From Falciphora oryzae (lineage: Eukaryota > Ascomycota > Sordariomycetes > Magnaporthales > Magnaporthaceae), in NCBI GenBank assembly GCA_000733355.1, contig JNVV01000009.1, positions 349,521 to 413,520 on the forward strand: a stretch of 64,000 bases of DNA. Reading direction: 5' to 3'. The notes under the pieces are model-generated. The model had not been told where the DNA came from. It made no database searches and was given only the letters and a program-made list of their open reading frames with translations. A program made the translations under genes and the position numbers. This document shows, in pieces, positions 44,101 through 56,367 of this stretch (position 1 is its first letter; the number at the start of each line of letters is the position of its first letter).

Positions 44101-47100
44101 GCAAAGCACAACGCCGGCTTCTCAGGGAACTCTACCGCCGTCTTCTCCACCATGCTTGCCAGGTCGGCACTGCCCTCAAACGCTGTCGGGGGAGTGTTGT
44201 GCTGGGACAGAAGCATGTCCGGAAAGGCATCGCGAAGGGAAACGACCTCGGAGTCAAGATTGTCGATGAGGTGGCTCAAAATGCAGCGAAACTGCTCTGC
44301 AAAGTCAGACACATACTCGCTTGGCACGAAGCCCGTGTGATAGGTGACGCGGCAGGAAAAGTCTTGCACAGAAGGTTCGATCTCAACGAGGAGCTTGGAC
44401 TCAAGGTAGTCCTGGTGAGCCACCTCTTCGACAAGGTTTGCGTCGCTGCGCCGGCGACTCGCAAGCGACTCTTGATAGACAAAGAGCACGTCATATAAGG
44501 ACTGCGTCAGCGGGACGCCAGCCGACTTCTTGATCTCGCTCAGCGGAAGGATGCAATGCGGAATCAAGGCGCGATTAGCGGAATCAAGGTATCCCAAAAG
44601 CTCCTTCAGTGTTCGAACCTCGTCCAGCTTGGCTCGGAGGGGGACAGATGTTAGACACGGCCCCACGATGTTCTCGACTCCAATGACCGGGATCGTGCGG
44701 CCAGAGGTGACGGTGCCGATGACAATGTCTTCAACGCCGAGAATAGAACTCCAGAGCCAAACAAGGCCGGTCTGGAATATCGCCTGTGCGCTGCACTCGG
44801 TACGTCTCGTCAGTCCCTCGAGATAGCCGGGATCAATTTCGATTGTGTGCATTTGCGAGCGAGTACCATCACTCCCATTGGTTGCAGCAGATACGAGCAG
44901 TGGGAAGGGGGACGGCTGGAACCCCAAAAGTTGCTGGGCCCAGAAAGCTCTAGCATCGTTTGAGGCGCTTACATATGCGTCGGAAGCATAGTACTGCGCG
45001 AGAGCCCTGAACTGTGGACGGGGACCGGGTTCTTGGCCACGAAGGAGCAGCTCGAGATCGAGCAACAGCATGTCCATGGACCATCCATCGTAAAGCGCGT
45101 GGTGAATCGCAATAAGCATGCGTAGACGGCCATCTCGTCGAGTGATGTGAAGAGTGAGGGGCCTAAGAAGGAGGTCTCGACCCGAGAAAGAGTGGAGGCT
45201 ATCGAGGGACCCGTTATCCTGCGAACCATCAAGCGACATCAAGGCGCTCTCTTCTGCTTGCAACGAAACAGGAAGATTTCGCCACACCACTTGTACGAAG
45301 CGGCCGTCGAGATGGACAAATCCTGACCGCAGAATCTCGTTTCTCTGGCTGAGATCCTCAAAGGCTGCTAGGATCTGTCTTGCGTCGCAGCCCGTCGGAA
45401 ACTCGAGTTCGATGCAGTTGCAGTATGCTTCTGGATTCCTCGCTGTCTCTGCCAGCATTGATACTTGGAGGGGAGTGCATGGCAAGACGGACTCGATTTG
45501 TGCCTGATCCGGTAGCAGCGACGGAGCCTGCTCTAGGACGTATCCCAGCTCCAACTCAATGTTGATGCGCGTGCGTAGATCTCCCGATGGAGATTCATCG
45601 TCTTTCCGAGACTTACGTATGCGAGAACAAAGATGAGAGATCGTGCGCGACCCAAGAACATCGATAGTGCTGACCGCAAGACCAGACTGCTGAAGTAAGG
45701 AAGCAAACCGGATAGATAGCAGGGAGTCCAAGCCGAGAGACGCGAGGCTGCGTGAGGGAGAAATGGCCGCGCCCAGCACCTTTTCTGCTGTGTTGCACAA
45801 GTCTTGCTCGAGCCCGTCGGTATAGCTTGGCTCTGATGACAGCGTGGTGTTGGCGATACCCTTGGACAACTGGTACTCGGATATCAATCGCTTCCGATCG
45901 ACCTTGCCGGAAGTGAGTCGAGGCAGCTTCTCGAGTACGACCACATCGTTCGGGTGCATAAACCGCGGCAGCCAGCGGGAGCACGCCTCCATAACTCTAT
46001 CTTCCGTCGAATATTGGTGCGTGTCTGGAAGGTCCATCACGCAGAAGACGACAAGCACTCTTCCCTCGACAACGGCGGCTACAGCGCCGTGACAGCCGTC
46101 GACTCGAAGAACAGCAGCCTCGATCTCCCCGAGCTCGATGCGCTGACCTCTTAGTTTAACTTGGCCTTCCGAAATTCGTCCAAAACATTCGAGGATACCG
46201 TCGGGACGCAGGCGTGCCTTGTCGCCGGTCCGATACAAGCGGCCGTGTGATGCAGTCTGAATGAATGCGGCGGCTGTCTGCTCCGGTCGGTTGATATAGC
46301 CTTCGGCGAGTTGAAAGCCACCGATCGCGAGCTCTCCCATCTCACCAACAGGGAGAATGACAGGATCACAGGGCATAGCCTGTGGGTTGGTATCGACATG
46401 TGGGCTTTCGTCCGGTAGTGCCAGGACAAAGGCGGAGACGGTAGAGAGCGGTACTCCGATATTGTTGACGGTCGACTTCGCGTCGAAAGCAGGCTGGAGG
46501 GTGCTGCATATCAGAGGTTAGGCCGCAGTTTCGCCAGGATATGAGAATGATAATAAACACACCAGTGTATTGTCGCTTCTGTAGGCCCATACATAGCCCA
46601 GAGCATGCTCTCTGCGCCGTCTTTGGTTCCACCAAACTCTGCCACGACAGGATCAGTGAGCATCTCTCCTATTGTCAACAGCAGCTTTAGGCTCGGGGCG
46701 TTGCCACGCTTCCGCAGGAGACTCCCAGCCACGGTCGGAGTCAGCTCGCAGCCATCCACATCCATCTCTCGGAGAACGGCTGGGAGATCGTCGAGCATGA
46801 GGCGGCGATCCGCGCAGACGAGTGTTGCGCCGCGAAACAGGGGAAAGAAGATCTCGAAGACAGAAACGTCAAATGTTGGTGCGGCAAACTGCAAGAATCT
46901 GCGGAAACTTGGGATGCGCTGGTCGTGGGCTAGCAGACTCTGCGTTGCGGCACCGTGAGAAACACCAACCCCTTTAGGTGTACCTGTCGATCCCGAGGTA
47001 TACATGACATATGCCAGGTCAGATGCTCGCGCTACCCTCTGTTGAGTCAGGGTTGATCTGGGTTGATCATCGCCACCACTTTCCCGTGGTGCGTCAACTG

Positions 47101-47593
47101 CGATGACAACGACATTGCTCCCATCTGATGGGATTTTATGCGACAAGTCTGTGGTCGTTAGGACTACCCTCGCGCAAATATCCTCCAGGACAAACTTGAC
47201 GCGATCAGGCGGCGCGTCTAGGTTCAGGGGACAAAACGCCCCGCCAGCCTTCAGCACGGCGAGCAGAGAAACATAGAGGTCAGGGCACTGTGGCACCAAA
47301 ACCGGGATGACGAGCTGGTTGCTCTCGGACTGTGGGCTATTCTCGCCAGGGATTTGGTGAAGTGCGGTTGAGATGCGGGACGCAAGTGCTTCGGCCCGGT
47401 AGTGTAACTCGCCATAGGTAAGCGATGTCCTAGCCCGCGATGACGACAGATGATGAATAGCTGTATCGTGCTGCCGAAGTTCCAGCCTAAGCAGATGGTG
47501 AAGCAAGGTTGGGCCTGGAAACCGAGTAGGCGTCGAGTTGAGTATGGACAAGGCCATCTCCTCGCCGAGCCTTGTAGTGGTTTCGGACGCCAT
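32196..47593 (-). CDS. sidC: Hydroxamate siderophore (ferrichrome/ferricrocin) NRPS
   Basis: Three exons, 47593-46563, 46503-32421 and 32339-32196, with introns of 59 and 81 nt (acceptors ATGCAG and GATAG); the product is 5085 residues. The order is A-T-C, A-T-C, T-C, A-T-C, T-C, T-C. Adenylation cores TSGSTGTPKG, TSGSTGIPKG and TSGTTGTPKG lie near residues 194, 1282 and 2947. Six carrier domains keep the phosphopantetheine Ser (LG[LI]DS near 601, 1697, 2266, 3369, 3932, 4526). Six condensation motifs (HxxxD) lie near 810, 1907, 2477, 3584, 4147 and 4756. Repeating terminal T-C units and a final C domain define the SidC/NPS2 lineage, which builds cyclic hexapeptides from three acylated N5-hydroxyornithines plus Gly/Ser/Ala. 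The last exon supplies the C-terminus (LDIGVFGPTSMLGG). sidA lies 2.3 kb upstream on the same strand. Confidence 0.93.
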
Positions 47594-49891
47594 TGGTCAT
47601 CCAACAACCGGCGGTGCGGGGAGATCCTCGACAAGGTGACTGGAAGTCAACAGGTAGTGGCGTTCCCTTCTAGCCCAGGAGACTAGAAAGGGGCTGTTCG
47701 GCTGGTGATGGAATCAGTTTACCGGCGGTGGTATCATGGTTGGCCCAGACTCGGCAGGATGAGAAACTTGATGCGGTATGGGTGCTCTTATTTGACCGTT
47801 GGGAAATGTTGGGTTTCCCTAGAGCACAAGGCAGAGACGCACGCGGCGGTTCGTCCGTATCGACCTCGTCTCGGACAGGCCCACGATCAAGCTAGGTGTG
47901 CTTGAGAATAGTACTAAAGCCCACTCCCATAGGGTATTTGATAATGGATCTCGAATAAACTCTCTGTGATTGGAGACAGTGGCGTGTATCCAAGGCAGCA
48001 CAACGGGGTGCTGGACAAGGACCGTTAGCAGGGTGCCCAATCGGCGAGCGTGAATTACCAATCCAGGTGGGCATCAGCAGCTCGCTTCTTCCTGTGTCAG
48101 GCACCACCGTGAGGAGGCGAGGTGGGTGCTGCAACAGGGCGACAACACCCATAGCCACATAGCCCATCACTTGATGACCAATGTTTCCCACCCAGGCCGT
48201 CGGCGTGTTGCTACCCTAACAATTCAGACCCCAAGAGGTTTTGATCGCTCATTGGCGGGCCAGCCTCCGTCATGGATGGTGTGATGGTGGGTGTTGCAAA
48301 GATGCATGCTTCAGCAATCAAAGCCATACAGGGCTCCAGCAGGAAGGCAACCACTCGGCCGGCAAACCACCAGCCTGGGTGCACCTAACCCACACCTGCG
48401 TCTTTACCGGCGGGTAGGGGAGGCAGCTCGCAGGCAAGCCACCATTGGTCAAGCTTTTCCGCTTTACAGCGTGCGGCGAAAGTAAGCTGCTGACATTGAG
48501 CCCACGCGTCCATTGTGTAACATATTGCTCAGAGAAGTCGCGACCTTTTTACCAGAAGAAACGAAGCAAAAGAAAACCGGGATGCGCGGCCGGGGGCATA
48601 GCCTAGTTGCAGCTGCAGTTGATGCTGCCAGGGAGGATGATTGAGCTGAGGTTGGATGGGCATGTTGATACAGGCAGGTGTGAGCCGGCGCGGGGTGCGT
48701 GGACCGCGTGGTGCCTTGGCGACGTCAAGGCATCGCTGAAACGCGCTCGCGTGATGCCATTCCAGCGTGGGGGGATGGACGCCATACGTAAAGATGAAAT
48801 CGGTGGAGGGAGGGGAGAGAGGAAATTTTGCCCGCGGAAAAGCAGTACAAACCCAGGCTCCTACGAACGTGGTTGTGGTCGCTTTGCAGGCAAAAGGTGT
48901 CGGTAAAAGATGGAGGGACGGTGCAATGTAACGCGGCTCAAGCAGCGACCAGAACGAAGGCTGGAGGCAGAGATTCAAGTGACGCGGGACGAGATGCGAA
49001 TGCTGGAAAAATTCACGTGGAAGGAAAAGCACGGACATGGAAATAGCCCGACTGTCGCGTGGGGGTTTTGAGACGTACCTGCCAGTTTTGCTTTTTCCCG
49101 ACGTTGCTCACCCGCGATGCAGTCAGGAATCATACCAAGAATTCAGCAAGAAAATGAGGACTTTGATTCCCGCCGACATCTGCGCAGGTCCCGAAAACAA
49201 AGTCACTCTGAACGCAGGCTGAAGAGCACATGCACGCAAGATAAAAAGCGCAGACAGGGATCAAATGCAATGCGACAGCGGGGTAGCCTGGCACGCCTGG
49301 CACCCACTGGCGATGCTGCCCTGCCTGCAGGTGGACGCGAGACGTCACAGGCGGCGCTCACAGGGTAACCTTGCACTAAAATCGCGCGACTTCGGCGTCT
49401 GCTTGCAACTGAGGCCACGACCTCCACCCAAATTGAGCTCAGCTCAACTCCAACCTTGACACTAATCTTCGTCATTTTGAGGTCCTTTCTTTTGTCCGTC
49501 TTCAATCCATCTGCGAAATGCCCAAATTCCCTTGGCTGCATCTTGGGATCTCCCCTCCACCACCCTAGACTAATCCTATACGGTACATGATCAACGAACA
49601 TTCTGGACAGCACTCAGACGACATACGGCAAGAAGTTATCGATATCAAAACCGACCCAGTCCAGCCAGTGGGACTCCAGCAAGACCAGCCGGCGATTTCT
49701 CCTTCCCCCTGGACGAGAGTAAAAAATGCCAATATTTTATCATGCAAACGCGCTTGTTCGTTTCTCACCCCTAGTCCTTTTTTATTTTGCTACACTTCCA
49801 TAACCTACCCCCTCTTTCTTAATGTCCTATGACATATTTCTCCATCTCCGCAAGAGACATCATGTCGCCAAGACAGGAAGCACATCGTGGC
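47594..49891. other. Promoter region between sidA and sidC
   Basis: 2.3 kb with no supported gene. I found no ATCWGATAA site here; shorter GATA cores occur (for example TGATAA at 47940 and TTATCGAT at 49637). Confidence 0.5.
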
Positions 49892-51827
49892 TCAGTTGGT
49901 GGGCCCGAACATGGAGTCGACCAAGTCCCCCGACCTCGTGGACAGGATCGACAGGAGAGTATCACTCAGCTGCAGAGGATAAGATCGTCGTGCGTTAGCA
50001 ACTTAATCCCCGTCGCGACCAATAATGGCACGCGGATTTGCAATGTGCATGCAGACGACGGAGCGGGAGGGAACAGTGAGGCCAATAAAGAGAGTGGCGG
50101 AGGGTGGTGACTTACTCCGTGTGTGCCCTCGCAGCAGCCCTGCAGCCAGACACCAGACCCTGCGGCGACGGATCCCGGGCTAAACTGAACCCTGTAATCC
50201 CGGCCAACCTCGAGCGACTTGGTGGGCGCGTGGCTTTCCTCGTTGCTGCTCGTGGTCAGAGGCTTGACCTCCCAGCTATCCAGTACTGGTTTCGCCCGCT
50301 TGGCCAGCCCGTTAGCGGTGGGCGCGTCCTCCTTCCGCTCGGGCAGATAAGACCACAGGCTCCGCAGCATGTCCACGTGCGCGTCCCGCTTGTATCCCGT
50401 AGCCGCGATAACCAGGTCCGCCTCGAACTCCTCCACCCCCTCACCCAGATTGGTGTCAGACGATGATGGCGATGCCACGTCAGCGACCTCCTCCCCCTCT
50501 TCCTCGGCCTCCAGCTCGGACGGCGGGGCTGCCTTTACGCGCAGGCGCAGCCTGTCTCCGGCCTTTGTTGGCACGCACGATAGCACGCGGCGGCCGCCCA
50601 GGATACGGTGCGGCCACTGGCGCTCGTCAGTGCCCAGCTCCCGGCGCTGGTCGTACATGAGCTCGTACAGCTTCTCGATCAGCTCCAGGCGCACCACACC
50701 GTAGTTGGTCGCCTTGGCCGAGCTGATCAGGTGGCGCCTGTCCTTGGCCGAGCGTGGGTACAGGCTGTCCACAAACTCGGGGTTGAATATGGAGTTGACG
50801 CTGCATTTTTGGTTTTCGTTAGGGTCTTTTCTGTGCGGCAGTAGGCATCGGTAGGAAAGTAAGGGAAAACCTACAAAGGTGAATCATCGCTCGGCTTGAG
50901 GAACTCGGACCTCATAACCATCCAGGTGCGCGAGTTGGGGTACAGCGTCTGGATGTTGCTAAAGATCTCGGCAGCGCTCTGGCCCGCGCCCACGACGGCG
51001 ACCCGGTACGGCGCGTTCGTGTTGGTCAGGATCCGCGGCACCAGGTGCGCGTACTGCGACGAGTGTACCACCTTGGGGCTGGCCGCTGGCAGCACCCTCG
51101 GGATCGATGGCTGGCCGCCAATGGCGAGGATCACGTTTTTGGCCCGGTACCTGGTCTCGGTGCCCGTGGCCACGTCCCGCGAGACCACCTCAAAAGTCTC
51201 CAGGGGCCCGTTGCCGGCTGCAGCGGCCTTCTGCGGGTGCACCGAGAGCACCTCGTTGCCGTAGCTGACGACGTCGTCAAAGTGGCCGGCGCACCAGCGC
51301 AGATAGTCCTCGTACTCGTTGCGCGCGGGCAGGAAGGTGCTCAGGTTCGTGAACTCGACCAGGCGGCCGTGACGGTGCAGGTAGTTGAGGAAGGTGAAGT
51401 TGGAGCGCGGGTCCCGCAGGCTGGCCATGTCCTTGATGAACGAGATTTGCATCTTGGCGCCTGGAAGCAGCATGCCAGCGTGCCAGGCGAAGCGCTCCTG
51501 CTTCTCGAGGAACAGGACCCGCGGCGCCGTCGCCAGCTGGCCGGCCTCGAGGGCGTCGTGGATGGCGACGGCCACCGCCAGGCTCGCGGGGCCGAAGCCA
51601 ACGCAGATTAGATCGTGCAGCTCGTCCGCTGCCGTGGGCAGCATGTACTGGCTCTTGGGGGCAGTGGTGTTGCTCCGACGGCTGTGGTAGCCGTTGACTG
51701 CCCCGTTGGGCTGTGGCTGCGTGCCGTTGATGCCACCGAGGCCACCGGCTGTTCCATTAGCGCTGGCTGACCTCTGAGAAGCGACTGGCTCAGTGCTCTC
51801 AAAAGTTTCGAGCGCATGAGGAGCCAT
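49892..51827 (-). CDS. sidA: L-ornithine N5-monooxygenase
   Basis: Exons are 51827-50875, 50800-50116 and 49969-49892; introns 74 and 146 nt; the product is 571 residues. It uses FAD, NADPH and O2 to hydroxylate L-ornithine, the first committed step of hydroxamate siderophores. CVGFGPASL (about residues 75-83) is the FAD site, [10 protein letters not shown] (about 278) the NADPH site, and IAATGYKRD (about 450) the C-terminal ATGY motif. [19 protein letters not shown] is the substrate/flavin-loop block. ATG at 51827 is the first true in-frame start; the frame is open farther upstream but only with non-ATG codons. Between NADPH and ATGY motifs there is an acidic insertion (about residues 410-440, [10 protein letters not shown]). 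It is co-oriented with sidC, as in several other ascomycetes, and probably iron-repressed (GATA sites at 53059 and 53812). Confidence 0.93.
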
Positions 51828-53058
51828 TTTGGTGATTGTTGCAATCGGCTCGCTTTCGTTGATATGGCTTTGCGTTCTCCGCTCGGGCTGCGGAGCCTTT
51901 CTCCGCGCCAGAAGTGTACTGAGCACAAATTATCGACCCGAGCAACCCTCCGGGAGGTAGGTCGTGGCGATTGGCAATGCACACGTTGGGAAGGTGCGAA
52001 TATAGCAGGGCTTGTTGAAGAATTGCCCAAGATTAAATCCCGTAGTGATTGGATCCGGTTTGCTCAGGGATAGCAAAAAGAAAGACAAGAGAATAACTGC
52101 CAATAAGACAGGGGTATAAAGCAAGTGAACGGACGGGATGGTGTGGTGAAATGGGAGGAGTTGAACCGATAGAGGCATGGCGGTATGCGCGCTTTTTAGA
52201 CCCGAGTACTCGACTTGATCTCGATACTTCGCTCCAACCACCTCGTCCGATCTACACGGTGGGGATGGGAAGGGGCGGCCGTGGGGCTAAAGGACCTCAT
52301 CTCGGACTCACGCCAAGAAATGGTGATTTTTTGGGATAACAATGTCCCTCTTGGTACCGAGGGAAGCAGCGCAGCGGGCGACTCGAGAGCCGCCGGGTGG
52401 AGGAGGGTCCCGGCGACGTATCAAAACAAATCCTCCATCCTGGCGATGTGTGGGGTTGCGCGGGCAGATTCGGCGCGAGATGCGGGCGCTCAGAGTGTTT
52501 GCTCTGCCTACGGAGGAAAAACAGATGACACATCATTCGATCTATGACCCATATGCGCATGGAAAGAACCGGCTGGGAGGGGGAGGGTGTGGATGGCTAG
52601 CGAGGGGCCGTCCGGTCGGGCTCGGTTCCATGGATGCCAGCTTTTGTTCTAGTTCGCCAAAGCGACAGAGCACGATTTTACACGACAGTCGAGTCCCATC
52701 GCATCGGTGAGTGGGTAAAGTGGAGAGCGAGTGCGTGCTTACCGGCCAACTCGTGGTCGGAGTCGTCGGAAACAGGGAATCAGATCAGAGGCTGGGGAGA
52801 AATGTCGTGGATCTTGGCAAGGAGAGGACGACCAACCCTACATGGACGATGTCCGAATCCAGCAACGATTTCGATGCTGGCAGCAGAGGAACGCGGCCGT
52901 TAAAGTGTAAAGAAAGCTTTATTTCGACGCAACTACCCAGAGCATTATGCGTCAAAATGCCGACGAGAGAACTCTGCCGTCCCAAGTCGCCGCCAATGGT
53001 GGGGGAGAGGGGAGAGGGGTTGCATGGGCTGGAGATGGCGACGTCGGCGTAATCTTCG

Positions 53059-53072
53059 GATCAGATAAGATC
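53059..53072 (+). promoter_or_regulatory. Extended GATA site (SreA/SRE1-type), proximal
   Basis: GATCAGATAAGATC contains ATCAGATAA, which fits the ATCWGATAA site reported for fungal siderophore repressors (SreA, SRE1). It lies about 1.23 kb upstream of the sidA ATG. Confidence 0.6.
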
Positions 53073-53811
53073 AAGAGCCCACTCGTCCAGGGGGGAAGGC
53101 GGGTCGTCACTGCAACCATATGACATGGATTGGTCTGCAGGGCCGCTGCAGCGGATGATTTAGAGACACTAGACCTGCCTCTGTACGCTGTGCCACCGAT
53201 GAGGCAGGTCCGAGCCCGGCCCAGCGGGCTTCGCCTGAGGGATTCTCCTGCAGATCCATTTATGCCTCCGATTTGCTCGTAATGGTATAGCGGCGATGCA
53301 GGGAGCAAATTTTTCTAGTCATTGTCCGGAGCAAGAACGGGATAATCCATGCGTATCATACGAGATAATATCCATAACATTCGGGGATCGCCAAGTCATC
53401 AGGACACGTGGAAGACGAGATCTGCAAGCTAGATTTGCCTGGCCGGATCCGCAACCGAATCCATCATGCCAAGGTGCTTGTACGAGCTACTCACCTGCCT
53501 GAAGATATGGCCGGGTACACGTTTGGTTTCCTGTAAGAGCCAAAAAGGATCCTTACACCGCTACCGAGCTTGATACCTCCCTCCTTCGGCTCCAAAAGCC
53601 TTGGTCTAATGGGCAAGACGGTCTGGTAAAAGCCGCATCGAGCCGCCTTTTGGATGTCGCCAAGTGGGCCGGTGGCATGGGCTTGCGGCAGTCGGCGGAA
53701 CCAGCGCTTTGCGGGATATAGGAACTTGGGGACCTAGGACAAGCGCGTGCCGGGTCCCCGCCCATGGTGGGTTGTCGTTGATGTCGCCGTGGCCTACGAT
53801 TGGTCTTAGAT

Positions 53812-53825
53812 GATCTGATAAGATC
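53812..53825 (+). promoter_or_regulatory. Extended GATA site (SreA/SRE1-type), distal
   Basis: GATCTGATAAGATC, identical to the 53059 site except for the W position, same strand, 753 bp farther out and about 1.99 kb upstream of the sidA ATG. No gene is recognised between the two sites. Confidence 0.6.
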
Positions 53826-56367
53826 ATGTCAAGGACTGTAATCTAATCCTGGGGCGCTTGGCGCGTCCGCGCCAGGGTCTGCTTGGTGCGGATTTTTTTT
53901 TTTTTCCCCTCGGTCTTCCTTGTTTACCGAGGGTCCAATGGATCCTTGTTTTGAAGGTCTTTCCCCATCGAACGAGTTCATTCCCGGATCGTTACCAGGT
54001 CGTGTCTTTTTTTCTGCCTCGGATGCGTATTTGACACGTGAGCACGCTGTTACGAGACGAAGAGGGCTGCCTTGGACCCCGACGTTCCCCAACTTGGGAC
54101 GATTGGTGTGCGTGGACTCCTACAGGACAAAAACCTTTCCGAGTGGTGTGGTCCCCGGTCGTTTGGTATTGGACGACCCATGTGGTTGCAGCCCAGGCCA
54201 TCACCATGCTTTTCGTAGCCGAAGAAAGATTTATCTGGCGAATTGTCGAATTGTCAAGTTAACATCAATACCTGCGTCCAATTTATTGGTTGATGGAAAA
54301 ACCGCGCGAGTACGCGACCCGCAATGGTGCCTCTTGTTTGTTTGCCTCGAAAAACTACCCAGATAGCAGCGCTTGGAGGAGAAGCAGTAGGTAAGCTAAG
54401 CGGCTCAACATCTCAACCCATTCTACTCGACCGCCGTATCTGCTACAACCGCTCCTCTAGACTATTGCAGACGACGGCCAAGCATCCTGCGTTTTTAGAA
54501 TTGTTGGGGATACATCCGTCCTCGATCGGGCTCGTGGGTTTGTGGTACCTAGGTGGCTTCTCAATCGCGTTGTTCGAGACGGGACGGCAAATCGGCCGAC
54601 CCAGGTACTACTGTACCGCAAGCGGGCGTCTGGCCATAAGACTCTCCCAGCTTCGTCTTGAGATGGATTTATATTTGGCCATGCGTCGTGTCGTGGGTTA
54701 ATGGGGGCCAATCGATGCCAATGCCCTTCGACACATGTGGTGCCCAGACCAAACAGTGCTTGATGATTGAGCGAGCTGTTGCCTCTTTTAGAATCACCCA
54801 AATCCAGGGGCGCAAAGGCGCCAGCCGCCCAGGGACACCCATCAATCGCTGCGCCGCCCAACGGGCTTGCCCCTCGTCTCAGATGCCCTCGGTGCACATT
54901 GTCGGAGCCTGTCCGCCTGAGACTCCCATTCAACTGTGCCTCGACTCGACGCCACATGCGGCACCACGCGCCAGTCATCAGCATCTTATCCCATCCCAGC
55001 CTTTCTCTGAGCTCAATTTGAGCCCGAGGTCACGGATCACCAGTCACACCTCTCCAATGTGGACATATTTTTGCACTCAACCCTCCAGCATTCCCGCCCA
55101 GTACAGGGACGGGCGCAGGCACGACGCCCATTTGTATTTTCTTAGCACTCGATCGCAGGGGCGATACGGTTTCCTCGAACTGGCTGCACCTCCTTTCCTT
55201 CCGTTTTTGAACGGTTACTCGCAGCCCGTCCAAAACGCAACCAATCGAGGCCCTCGCCAGGCGACCGCAACAGCGAAACCTGACCCGTGGAGCCTACAAT
55301 GCCTGCTATTGCTCAGGGGTCAGTTCAGCTCCCCCTCCCGCCCCCACCTCTGTGACAATCTTGCGATGCAGTGCAACATTATTCTGTCGCACCCATGCGC
55401 AGTGGGAAAAGCATCGAGCATCTGGTTTCCTACCGTTTTCGGAGGCTCTCTACCCTCAAAATCTCTCCGGCTTACTTCCCATGCCGTTTCGTGTGCCACC
55501 CTTCTGCTGGCACTTCGCCTCAGCCTTGAAGCAATACAGATTTGGTGTGGAATACAGCGCTACCAGGCTACGCTGCAGGTGCCGAGTGTTGCTGTGACAC
55601 CCGTGGAATGTCATACCAGCCTCCACCGACATCAGCCGTGGCCTCGGTGTATGGGCTGGGCCAGTGCTGTCGCCGCCGACAAGCGTACACGACGAATACG
55701 ACCCGTCCTCCGGTCCACGTTCAAGGAAAAGCATATCTCAGACCGACGTGAGCTTGGTTGTGATGCTCCCAAGACATGATGTCACTGAATCCAACGTGTT
55801 GGACTAGCCTCTGAACCTTGATTAGGGTGCCCTCCTAGGATGCCGTGGGTGTGGCGCGCGAGAGCCTGGAGATCTATAACCGCTCTGGCGGCCAATGACA
55901 TGTAGCGCACCCCGTTCCGTAACTTTCACGCACCTGCCTCCTCCCCAACCGTTTTCGGCCCCCAGTCTCCTTCCGTCTTCCTTTCTCCCCGCTCCTGATG
56001 GCCGCTCATCTTTCACCCCGCTTGGCATCGCTATGAGGTTCCATCCAAGCTAATATGTTCGTCCTGCTCCCCTGGCGTTGTCGCGCACTCTCCTCGTTCT
56101 TTGTCCTGTTTCTCCTCTCCAGACTACGTAAGTCTTGCTAGGTTTCTCAAGACTACCTCGTGCCTTCCAAAGACCCAAGGAATGATCTGTTAGCTTTTGG
56201 TATCAGCAAGCTCCAAGGGTATCTCCTTGTCGCTGTTCGTTCTCATACCCCTTCCCGCTACCTCCACCTTCCCCGGTAGACCCTTGCACACCTAGGCTGA
56301 AAGAAATCCACTAGCCGCCACATCCGCTCCTTGGTTTTTGGCGTCCAGCCCTACGGGTAGAGAAGTC

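Larger units (their letters stand above)
51828..56367. other. Long intergenic region upstream of sidA
   Basis: 4.5 kb with the two GATA sites and no supported gene. The right end (55900-56340) is CT-rich and looks like the 5' leader of the next gene, with a possible leader intron starting GTAAGT near 56127. A 350-codon open frame at 54716-55779 shows no domain. Confidence 0.4.

Noticed and set aside
32343..47593. Many open frames of 60-220 codons on both strands inside sidC
   Set aside because: All lie opposite or out of phase with the long NRPS frame.
54716..55779. About 350-codon plus-strand open frame upstream of 56368
   Set aside because: No domain, no signal, random-looking composition; the frame opens farther upstream only through a non-ATG codon. 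Possible by chance in this GC-rich DNA.
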